NCBI GenBank assembly: GCA_001660395.1
Contig: LXWE01000001.1
Coordinates: forward strand, 868,001 to 932,000
Origin: Alteromonadaceae bacterium XY-R5
Lineage (GTDB): Bacteria; Pseudomonadota; Gammaproteobacteria; Enterobacterales; Alteromonadaceae
Direction: 5' to 3'
Length of the DNA: 64,000 nt
A program made the translations under genes and the position numbers. Below are positions 57,262 through 64,000 of the stretch, piece after piece; position 1 is the stretch's first letter; every line of letters starts with the position of its first letter. A model generated the notes under the pieces. It made no database searches and was not told where the DNA came from. It saw nothing but the letters and a program-made list of their open reading frames with translations.

Positions 57262-58008
57262 CTATTTTCCGGCAACCTGCTCGCCGGTTTTACCGAAACG
57301 TCGCTGACGATCCAGAAAATCCTGCACAGCTAACTGGAACTCTTCTTCGCCAAAATCAGGCCAAAAGGTTTCAGTAAAGTAAAGCTCAGCATACGCAGCT
57401 TGCCAAAGTAAGAAGTTACTGATGCGATGGTCGCCGCCAGTGCGGATCAACAGATCCAAAGCGGGTTGCTCAGCAAGAGAAGTATATTGATCAAACAAGG
57501 CTTCGGTAATGTCACTAGGTTGCAACTCACCGGATTGGACACGCTCACAAATAATTTTACCGGCGTTGATGATATCCCAACGTCCGCCATAATTTGCAGC
57601 GATATTTAACACTAAGCCTGTATTGTTCTCGGTCAGCGTTTCAGCTTTTTTAATTTTTTGAACTAACTTGGCATCGAAGCGCGACAGATCACCTATCACT
57701 TTCAAGCGCACGTTGTTCTTATGTAGCTTTTTGACTTCCGTTGACAATACCAGACTGAATAACTCCATCAGCACGCCAACTTCTTCTTCGGGACGGCCCC
57801 AGTTTTCACTGCTAAATGCAAACAGGGTTAATGATTGAATACCGTGCTTAAGAGAGAATGCCACAGAAGAGCGCACAGAATCGACGCCCGCCTTATGACC
57901 AAAAGTACGAATTTTGCCTTTTTCCCTGGCCCATCTGCCGTTGCCATCCATAATGATGGCAACATGTTTTGGCATTTTTTCGGGCGCTGAATTCAATTCA
58001 GACCTCAT
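57262..58008 (-). CDS. uppS: Undecaprenyl diphosphate synthase
   Basis: Cis-prenyltransferase making the C55 lipid carrier for peptidoglycan and O-antigen. 248 residues. IIMDGNGRWAREKGK with the catalytic Asp (about 21), SVRSSVAFSLKHGI, LTLFAFSSENWGRP, and LLIRTGGDHRISNFLLWQAAYAEL. It is 19 nt downstream of frr. The start 58008 has a poor ribosome site; an internal ATG (MPKHVAII) is possible. Confidence 0.97.
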   Translation of the reverse strand: MRSELNSAPEKMPKHVAIIMDGNGRWAREKGKIRTFGHKAGVDSVRSSVAFSLKHGIQSLTLFAFSSENWGRPEEEVGVLMELFSLVLSTEVKKLHKNNVRLKVIGDLSRFDAKLVQKIKKAETLTENNTGLVLNIAANYGGRWDIINAGKIICERVQSGELQPSDITEALFDQYTSLAEQPALDLLIRTGGDHRISNFLLWQAAYAELYFTETFWPDFGEEEFQLAVQDFLDRQRRFGKTGEQVAGK

Positions 58009-58027
58009 GTTATTATTATATCCAGCC

Positions 58028-58585
58028 TTAGATTTCCATTAATTCTTTTTCTTTTTCGGCCAGAATGCTGTCCACTGATTTGATGAAGTCATCTGTCAGT
58101 TTCTGCACCTGATCTTCGCCTTTGCGGGCTTCATCTTCGCCGATTTCCTTTTCTTTTAACAGCTCTTTGATGTCGCCATTGGCATCACGACGAATATTAC
58201 GGATAGCCACACGACCAGATTCCGCTTCACCGCGTACTACGCGGATCAGGTCCTTACGACGCTCTTCCGTCAGCGCGGGCATAGGAATACGCAAAACTGT
58301 ACCTGAGCTCATTGGGTTCAGTCCTAAATCTGACTGCATAATGGCTTTTTCTACTGCCTGAGTCAGGCTTTTATCAAACACAGTTACCGCCAGAGTACGG
58401 GCGTCTTCAGCAATTACGTTAGCAACTTGCTTCAGTGGAGTATCAGCACCGTAATACTGAACCATAATGCTGTCTAACAGACCTGGGTGAGCACGACCAG
58501 TGCGCACCTTGCTGAACTGGCTTTTTAAAGCACTGATGCTTTTTTCCATACGTTGTTTAGCATCAGAAGTAATATCATTAATCAC
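58028..58585 (-). CDS. frr: Ribosome recycling factor
   Basis: Splits post-termination ribosomes with EF-G. 185 residues, exact family length. The three-helix-bundle domain motifs [21 protein letters not shown] and [29 protein letters not shown] are present. It lies 11 nt after pyrH. Confidence 0.98.
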   Translation of the reverse strand: MINDITSDAKQRMEKSISALKSQFSKVRTGRAHPGLLDSIMVQYYGADTPLKQVANVIAEDARTLAVTVFDKSLTQAVEKAIMQSDLGLNPMSSGTVLRIPMPALTEERRKDLIRVVRGEAESGRVAIRNIRRDANGDIKELLKEKEIGEDEARKGEDQVQKLTDDFIKSVDSILAEKEKELMEI

Positions 58586-58596
58586 AATAGTTGTTC

Positions 58597-59349
58597 CTAT
58601 TTGGCTATTTGACTTAATTTTTCAGGATGGTCGATGAGAGTACCTTCATCTTCGCCCATCACTACGGCTTTCAGGCAACCTGGTTTGTTCATGTTAAATA
58701 CACGAATCGGCAAACTGTGATCCCTTGCCAGGGTAAATGCCGCCAGATCCATCACCTTAAATTCTTTTTCCAGCACTTCCTGGTAGCTCAGGTGCTTTAA
58801 CAGCACGGCATCAGGGTTTTTGACTGGATCTTCACTGAACACGCCATCCACTTTCGTTGCTTTCAATACAGCATCAGCTTCAATTTCGATACCGCGCAAA
58901 CAGGCGGCTGAATCAGTGGTAAAAAACGGGTTACCCGTTCCAGCAGAAAAAATTACAACTCGACCGGATTTTAACAAACTTATGGCTTCAGCCCAATTGT
59001 AGGCATCACATACGCCATTCAGTGGAATAGCAGACATCAAACGGGCATTAACAAAGGCTCGATGCAGTGCATCACGCATTGCCAAACCGTTCATGACAGT
59101 GGCTAGCATACCCATATGGTCGCCCACTACGCGGTTCATTCCCGCTTTAGCCAGGCCTTCGCCACGGAAGAGGTTACCACCACCGATAACCAGACCCACC
59201 TGGATCCCCAATTCGACTAGTTCTTTGATTTCCTGAGCCATCCGATCCAGCACTTTGGGATCGATGCCGAAACCTTCGTCACCCATCAGGGCTTCACCAC
59301 TTAATTTTAATAAGATTCTGCGGTAGGCGGATTTAGGTGTGATACTCAT
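58597..59349 (-). CDS. pyrH: UMP kinase
   Basis: Phosphorylates UMP to UDP; allosteric hexamer. 250 residues from ATG 59349 (AGGA about 9 nt upstream); the frame extends to 59391 but that part overlaps the leader after the tsf terminator. Motifs: [44 protein letters not shown]. Confidence 0.97.
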   Translation of the reverse strand: MSITPKSAYRRILLKLSGEALMGDEGFGIDPKVLDRMAQEIKELVELGIQVGLVIGGGNLFRGEGLAKAGMNRVVGDHMGMLATVMNGLAMRDALHRAFVNARLMSAIPLNGVCDAYNWAEAISLLKSGRVVIFSAGTGNPFFTTDSAACLRGIEIEADAVLKATKVDGVFSEDPVKNPDAVLLKHLSYQEVLEKEFKVMDLAAFTLARDHSLPIRVFNMNKPGCLKAVVMGEDEGTLIDHPEKLSQIAK

Positions 59350-59389
59350 ACTGAGGACATCCTTTATTCGAAACGGGTGATTCAGACAC

Positions 59390-59414
59390 AAAAAGGCACC
59401 TCAATTGAGGTGCC
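59390..59414 (-). terminator. Terminator after tsf
   Basis: Perfect palindrome GGCACCTC-AATT-GAGGTGCC (59395-59414) plus TTTTT on the minus strand, 36 nt past the tsf stop. It divides rpsB-tsf from the pyrH-frr-uppS run, so part of the latter is transcribed from its own promoter. Confidence 0.9.
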
Positions 59415-59450
59415 AGTAGTTTATATGACAATAGCTTTATGCAAAAGCCA

Positions 59451-60326
59451 TTATTTGTTCTTAGCAGCTTCCATCTGAGCCGCAACTTCTGCTGCGAAAT
59501 CTTCAGTTTTCTTCTCGATACCTTCGCCAACTTCGAAACGTACGAAGTTAACTACGTCAGCACCTTTAGACTTCAGCAGGTCAGCAACCAGCATTGAAGG
59601 ATCTTTCACGAAAGGCTGACCAGTCAGGCTGATTTCGCCAGTGAATTTCTTCATGCGGCCTTCAACCATTTTCTCAGCGATTTCTGCAGGTTTGCCTGAC
59701 TGCATCGCGATTTCCAGTTGAATTTCTTTTTCTTTCGCTACCACTTCAGCAGGTACTTGATCAGGCTTAACGAATTGTGGGTTGGCAGCAGCAACGTGCA
59801 TTGCAACGTCTTTTGCCAGTTCTTCATCGCCACCTTGCAGGATTGCGATAACGCCGATACGGCCACCGTGGATGTATGCACCCAGGTTGTCACCTTCAAC
59901 GCTGATAACGCGACGAGGGCTGATGTTTTCACCGATTTTAGCAACCAGTGCATCACGCACTTCGCTTACTACGCCGCTGTCAATTTCAGCAGCATTCAGA
60001 GCGTCAACATCGTTCAGCTTAGACTCAGCTGCTTTTTCGATTAATTTTTTACCGAACGCCAGGAAGCTTTCATCGCGTGCAACGAAGTCAGTTTCACAGT
60101 TCAGTTCCATCATAGTGGCTACGCCACCAGCTACTTGAGCCAGGATCACACCTTCAGCGGCGATACGACCAGCTTTTTTAGCTGCTTTGGCCTGACCTGA
60201 CTTACGCATGTTCTCAATCGCCAGTTCGATGTCACCGTTGGTTTCAACCAGGGCTTTTTTACAATCCAACATACCGGCGCCAGTACGCTCACGTAACTCT
60301 TTTACTAGGGCTGCAGTCACTGCCAT
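59451..60326 (-). CDS. tsf: Elongation factor Ts
   Basis: Guanine-nucleotide exchange factor for EF-Tu. 291 residues. [21 protein letters not shown] at the N-terminus and [31 protein letters not shown] are diagnostic. It is the partner of rpsB, with an attenuator-type hairpin in between. Confidence 0.98.
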   Translation of the reverse strand: MAVTAALVKELRERTGAGMLDCKKALVETNGDIELAIENMRKSGQAKAAKKAGRIAAEGVILAQVAGGVATMMELNCETDFVARDESFLAFGKKLIEKAAESKLNDVDALNAAEIDSGVVSEVRDALVAKIGENISPRRVISVEGDNLGAYIHGGRIGVIAILQGGDEELAKDVAMHVAAANPQFVKPDQVPAEVVAKEKEIQLEIAMQSGKPAEIAEKMVEGRMKKFTGEISLTGQPFVKDPSMLVADLLKSKGADVVNFVRFEVGEGIEKKTEDFAAEVAAQMEAAKNK

Positions 60327-60368
60327 TTTCGTTTCCTCAGCATTTTGCTTAATTTGAATTCTTTCGAT

Positions 60369-60403
60369 TAAAAACAGGGGCGAGTAACCGGTACCGCCCC
60401 TGT
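60369..60403 (-). terminator. Attenuator-like terminator between rpsB and tsf
   Basis: Stem ACAGGGGCG/CGCCCCTGT (9 bp perfect, 12-nt loop; 60374-60403) followed by TTTTT on the minus strand. It would set the ratio of S2 to EF-Ts, as known for this operon in E. coli. Confidence 0.85.
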
Positions 60404-60478
60404 GGATTCATCAGACTAGATTGCCGTGCTTATATGACAGCAACATTGATCCGGATGACATTTTGCCTGGAGGCTACC

Positions 60479-61210
60479 TTATTCGGCAGCTTCTACAAAC
60501 TCGTCTTGCTCAGCTTGTACTTCCAGGTTTTGCTCACGACCAGAGTTAACGGCGTCAGCAGCGGCGTTCAAGTATAGTTGAACAGCACGGATCGCGTCGT
60601 CGTTACCAGGGATGATGAAGTCAACACCGTCTGGATCAGAGTTAGTATCAACAACTGCAACTACAGGGATACCCAGGTTGCGAGCTTCTTTGATGGCGAT
60701 GTGTTCGTGATCAGCGTCAACTACGAACAGAACGTCAGGCAGACCGCCCATATCTTTGATACCACCCAGGCTGCTTTCCAGCTTGTCCATTTCGCGCTGA
60801 AGCATCAGCACTTCTTTTTTGGTCAGCTTTTCGAAAGTACCGTCTTGAGCTTGCTGTTCAAGTTCTTTCAAACGCTTGATTGACTGACGAACTGTTTTCC
60901 AGTTAGTCAGCATACCGCCCAACCAACGCTTATTTACGTAGAATTGGTCGCATTTGTTAGCAGCTTCTTTAACCGCTTCACTCGCAGCACGTTTAGTACC
61001 AACGAACAGAACTTTACCTTTCTTAGCGCCAACGCCAGACAGGAAGCTCATTGCGTTGTTGAACAACGGAACAGTTTTTTCCAGGTTGATGATATGTACT
61101 TTGTTACGTGCACCAAAAATGAATGGCTTCATTTTTGGGTTCCAGTAGCGAGTTTGGTGACCAAAGTGTACGCCGGCTTGCAGCATGTCACGCATAGATA
61201 CGTTTGCCAT
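60479..61210 (-). CDS. rpsB: 30S ribosomal protein S2
   Basis: 243 residues from ATG 61210 (GAGG about 8 nt upstream). [27 protein letters not shown] is the universal N-terminus; [41 protein letters not shown] and [26 protein letters not shown] are S2 signatures. An open frame extends upstream to 61261 but that part is the conserved leader RNA. Confidence 0.98.
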   Translation of the reverse strand: MANVSMRDMLQAGVHFGHQTRYWNPKMKPFIFGARNKVHIINLEKTVPLFNNAMSFLSGVGAKKGKVLFVGTKRAASEAVKEAANKCDQFYVNKRWLGGMLTNWKTVRQSIKRLKELEQQAQDGTFEKLTKKEVLMLQREMDKLESSLGGIKDMGGLPDVLFVVDADHEHIAIKEARNLGIPVVAVVDTNSDPDGVDFIIPGNDDAIRAVQLYLNAAADAVNSGREQNLEVQAEQDEFVEAAE

Positions 61211-61238
61211 GATATTTCCTCTAATGGGGTTAGGCCTC

Positions 61239-61306
61239 CATACATCCCAGTTGTCGATCATCAGCGTGTTACGCCTCAGACACCCCGACCCCTGTGTCGA
61301 TGTATG
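61239..61306 (-). promoter_or_regulatory. S2 leader RNA (rpsB autoregulation)
   Basis: The closing stem GATGTATG (61299-61306) pairs with CATACATC (61239-61246) for 8 bp. Inside, on the minus strand, are GACAC/GTGTC, GCGT-AAC-ACGC and a TCGACAACTGG segment. The position just upstream of rpsB and the layout resemble the gammaproteobacterial rpsB leader through which S2 represses its own operon (recalled from family knowledge; no search was run). Confidence 0.7.
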
Positions 61307-61378
61307 TGTGTTGTTTACATCATTAATTTAGTGGCTAAAAATTACCTGTTCGAGCCAGACAAAAATTTTAGCGCGCGC

Positions 61379-61387
61379 TTTATACCA
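61379..61387 (-). promoter_or_regulatory. Probable rpsB promoter (-10 region)
   Basis: Minus strand TGGTATAAA, an extended -10, followed by a GC-rich discriminator (GCGCGCGC) typical of stringently controlled ribosomal promoters. The -35 is not clear (TTGATT is 21 nt upstream). Leader about 160 nt. Confidence 0.55.
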
Positions 61388-61506
61388 CGATGAGCATTTC
61401 GATTCAATCAAAAAGCGTCTCTGGTCTGCCTTTGCTATACATAGCACGGCTGAAAAGTTAACATAGTCCTCAATAAGTTAGATGAGACAAATAAGCGAGA
61501 AGCTCT

Positions 61507-62298
61507 GTGTCTGCAATTATCAAAACCCCCGAAGAAATTGAAAAAATGCGCGTTGCCGGCAAACTGGCTGCCGACGTACTGGAAATGATTGGTCCGCATG
61601 TAAAAAAAGGCGTCACCACAGACGAGTTGAATCAGCTTTGTCATGACTATATTGTTAATGTGCAACAAGCTATTCCAGCACCGTTAAATTACGGCTACCC
61701 ACCGTTTCCTAAATCCATTTGTACGTCAGTTAACCACGTTATCTGTCATGGTATTCCCGCGGATAAAAAGCTTAAAGACGGCGATATCATCAACATCGAC
61801 GTTACCGTCATTAAAGACGGCTATCATGGTGATACGTCGAAGATGTTTATTGTCGGCAAACCCAGCATTCTGGCTGACCGCCTGGTTCGAGTAACCCAGG
61901 AATCTTTATATCTTGCGATAAAAATGGTGAAACCGGGCGTGCGCCTTGGCGACATTGGTCACGCTATTCAAACCTATGCGGAAGGCTTCAACTATTCAAT
62001 CGTGAGAGAATATTGCGGGCATGGTATCGGTGCCAGTTTCCACGAAGAACCTCAGGTAGTGCACTATGGCAAACCAGGCACGGGGGAAGAGTTAAAAGCG
62101 GGTATGTGCTTTACCATCGAGCCGATGATTAACGCTGGGAAACGGTATTCAAAATTGCTCAAAGATGAGTGGACTGTCGTCACCAAAGACCGTAGTCTAA
62201 GTGCCCAATGGGAGCACACCCTGCTGGTAACAGACAATGGTGTTGAGATCCTGACCCTGCGAAGCGATGAGGACATCGACCGCATTATTAGTCATTAA
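61507..62298 (+). CDS. map: Methionine aminopeptidase type I
   Basis: Removes N-terminal Met from nascent proteins. 263 residues from a GTG (61507) with GAGAAG upstream. Metal ligands of the pita-bread fold: Asp in IINIDVTVIKDGYHGDTSKMF, His in GHGIGASFHEEP, Glu in MCFTIEPMI and Glu in QWEHTLLVT. It is divergent from rpsB, as in E. coli. Confidence 0.97.
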   Translation: MSAIIKTPEEIEKMRVAGKLAADVLEMIGPHVKKGVTTDELNQLCHDYIVNVQQAIPAPLNYGYPPFPKSICTSVNHVICHGIPADKKLKDGDIINIDVTVIKDGYHGDTSKMFIVGKPSILADRLVRVTQESLYLAIKMVKPGVRLGDIGHAIQTYAEGFNYSIVREYCGHGIGASFHEEPQVVHYGKPGTGEELKAGMCFTIEPMINAGKRYSKLLKDEWTVVTKDRSLSAQWEHTLLVTDNGVEILTLRSDEDIDRIISH

Positions 62299-62386
62299 CA
62301 TATGATGATTAATTATTAAGTGCATCAATAAGTTATTTTGCACAACTGACCGCAGTCGTGAATCATGCACACCTGCTGTACAGTGC

Positions 62387-62422
62387 CCCGGGCAAGCGCA
62401 TTACGGACGCATCCTGCCCGGG
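62387..62422. repeat. GC-rich inverted repeat between map and glnD
   Basis: CCCGGGCA (62387-62394)/TGCCCGGG (62415-62422), 8 bp, with a smaller GCG/CGC pairing inside. No T-run follows on either strand, so it is a poor terminator; a possible operator or mRNA structure 64 nt before glnD. Confidence 0.5.
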
Positions 62423-62485
62423 CTCAATATTTCAGCCCAGTTCGGCTAAATTAAATGGATTCATAATCAGGCGGAGGTGTAGTCG

Positions 62486-64000
62486 TTGTCGTTGCAACAA
62501 TTAACGGCTGAAGTTGATCGCATTTCATCAATTTCAGATACCAAGGCATTTAAACAGGTTGTTATTAAAAGCTACACTTGGTTGGCGGAAGCCTTTCACG
62601 AGGTGGAAATAGAAAGCCTGGTTGAGGGACGTGCCACACTGGTAGATCACTTGCTTTGCCATGCCTGGTCATTATTAAAACTCGATCAGCAAAAGCATTT
62701 AAGTCTGGTAGCCGTTGGCGGTTACGGACGCGGTCAACTTCAACCTTACTCAGATATCGATTTACTGCTGCTGAGTAAGAAACCGCTTACCGACACGCAA
62801 CAGGAAGCCTTAGGTCAGTTTATTACGTTTCTTTGGGACATTGGGCTCGATATTGGTCAGTCGGTCAGGACAGTTAAGCAAACCTATCAACTTGCTAAAG
62901 AAGACACAACGATTGCCACTAACCTGGTGGAATCACGTTTATTGTCTGGTTGTTCCGCCACCTTTGCCGCATTAAAGCAAAAACTATCCAGCCGCTATTA
63001 CCTGTCGAGCAAAGACTTTTTCCTGGCCAAATATAAAGAACAACAAGAGCGTCATAGCAAATTCCACAGCACTGCTTATAACCTTGAACCAAACGTTAAG
63101 GAAAATCCCGGCTGTCTGCGTGATATCCAGACCATCGGCTGGGTAGCGAAAAAGCACTTCAAAGTATTCAATGGTCAGGAGCTGATCAAACACGGCTATT
63201 TTACGGCGGATGAACACCGCGAATTACTGGAATGTCGTTCGCACCTATGGCGTATTCGCTTTAGTTTACATTTAGAGGCTGGTCGCTCAGAGAATCGTTT
63301 ATTGTTTGATTATCAGACCGGTGTTGCCAAGCGCATGGGATATGGTGAAGAAGGCAAGGATTCCGTCGAACGGATGATGAAAGACTTCTTCCGTATTGTG
63401 CGTCGGGTCAACGAACTCAATCAGATGCTGCTGCAGCGTTTCAAGCAAAATATATTGTCTGCCAAGGTGAAAAAGCAAATCCCCATTAATGTGGATTTCA
63501 ATCTGGCTGACGGCTTAATTTCTCCCCGCCACGATGATGTATTTAGTTCACCAGAAAAAATCCTGTCTTTCCTAATGGTGGTAGCTGACAACCCTGAAGT
63601 CACAGGATTGGATACCCACTGCATTCGATTATTGCGAAATGCGCGTCGTCGCTTTAGTGATCACTATTACTGCGAGCGCCATGAGTGCCGCAAATTATTT
63701 ATGCGCTTAGTGCGTCATACCACCTTTTTTGGGCTGGCGTGGGACATCATGCACAAGCACGGTATACTTCAGTCTTATCTGCCCGAGTGGGATCATATCG
63801 TCGGTATGATGCAGTTCGATTTGTTTCATGCATATACGGTAGACGAACATACCCACAGACTGATTAAGCATATTCACGCTTACACCTTAACGGACAATAA
63901 CGAATTCCCACGCTGTAAGCGGATTATGAAGAATCTCGATAAAGCCGAAATACTGTTTTTGGCAGCGATCTTTCATGATATCGCCAAAGGGCGAAACGGT
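62486..64000 (+). CDS. glnD: Bifunctional uridylyltransferase/UMP-removing enzyme GlnD (3' part cut)
   Basis: Primary nitrogen sensor: uridylylates and deuridylylates PII in response to glutamine. 505 codons are in the window of roughly 870-890 expected. The start is TTG 62486 with GGAGG 8 nt upstream; no better start is in frame. Nucleotidyltransferase motif VGGYGRGQLQPYSDIDLLLL (about 75-94) is intact. The central PII-uridylyltransferase domain follows, and the HD domain begins at the edge (AAIFHDIAKG). The ACT domains lie outside. It follows map, as in E. coli. Confidence 0.95.
   Translation, partial: MSLQQLTAEVDRISSISDTKAFKQVVIKSYTWLAEAFHEVEIESLVEGRATLVDHLLCHAWSLLKLDQQKHLSLVAVGGYGRGQLQPYSDIDLLLLSKKPLTDTQQEALGQFITFLWDIGLDIGQSVRTVKQTYQLAKEDTTIATNLVESRLLSGCSATFAALKQKLSSRYYLSSKDFFLAKYKEQQERHSKFHSTAYNLEPNVKENPGCLRDIQTIGWVAKKHFKVFNGQELIKHGYFTADEHRELLECRSHLWRIRFSLHLEAGRSENRLLFDYQTGVAKRMGYGEEGKDSVERMMKDFFRIVRRVNELNQMLLQRFKQNILSAKVKKQIPINVDFNLADGLISPRHDDVFSSPEKILSFLMVVADNPEVTGLDTHCIRLLRNARRRFSDHYYCERHECRKLFMRLVRHTTFFGLAWDIMHKHGILQSYLPEWDHIVGMMQFDLFHAYTVDEHTHRLIKHIHAYTLTDNNEFPRCKRIMKNLDKAEILFLAAIFHDIAKGRNG

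Noticed and set aside
61211-61261. N-terminal extension of rpsB
   Set aside because: Corresponds to the structured leader RNA; S2 begins at the conserved [10 protein letters not shown].

Overview
The window is a gammaproteobacterial chromosome segment, most likely from the Alteromonadaceae (Alteromonas/Aestuariibacter/Bowmanella-like). This is judged from gene order, protein style, the polar-flagellum layout with sigma-54 and sigma-28 promoters and FlgP/FlgT, and an enterobacterial-type rpsB-to-accA block. No tool was run; all assignments are by reading.

Region 1 (1-19.7 kb) is a polar flagellar locus. Two tandem flagellins, the first cut by the window edge, are followed by a sialidase-like beta-propeller gene. 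Then come flgL-K-J-I-H-G-F (one operon behind a sigma-54 site), flgE-D-C-B (behind a near-consensus sigma-54 site), cheR and cheV, all on the minus strand. On the plus strand are flgA, flgM-flgN behind a perfect sigma-28 promoter, and flgT behind a sigma-54-like promoter; flgP is divergent from flgT. Readable promoters fit the usual hierarchy: hook and basal body under RpoN, flagellin and anti-sigma factor FlgM under FliA.

Region 2 (19.7-42 kb) is mixed. It holds tRNA-Arg(CCU) jammed against the flgT terminator, a cupin, two small exported proteins (one His/Met/Cys-rich), a CusBA-type Cu/Ag efflux pair without an adjacent cusC, a tandem 129-bp palindromic repeat, an M1 aminopeptidase lipoprotein and an orphan glycine-betaine-type binding protein. 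It continues with smrA, a 46-aa membrane microprotein, a structured RNA candidate with a strong terminator, purL, mltF, a 50-aa basic microprotein, tadA, a PspB-like protein, a Kef-type antiporter, a diguanylate cyclase and tilS.

Region 3 (42-64 kb) is the conserved minus-strand housekeeping cluster rpsB-tsf-pyrH-frr-uppS-cdsA-dxr-rseP-bamA-skp-lpxD-fabZ-lpxA-lpxB-rnhB-dnaE-accA. It joins translation, isoprenoid/phospholipid/lipid A synthesis, outer-membrane assembly and replication. It is preceded by an rpsB leader fold and, divergently, by map and glnD (cut by the window end).

I found no defence system, prophage, transposase or CRISPR array, and no convincing new multi-gene system. The most interesting unexplained items are RNA- and repeat-level: three similar hairpins in the flagellin leader, a nested structured RNA behind purL, the 129-bp palindromic tandem repeat, a palindrome overlapping the flgB promoter, and two unannotated microproteins.
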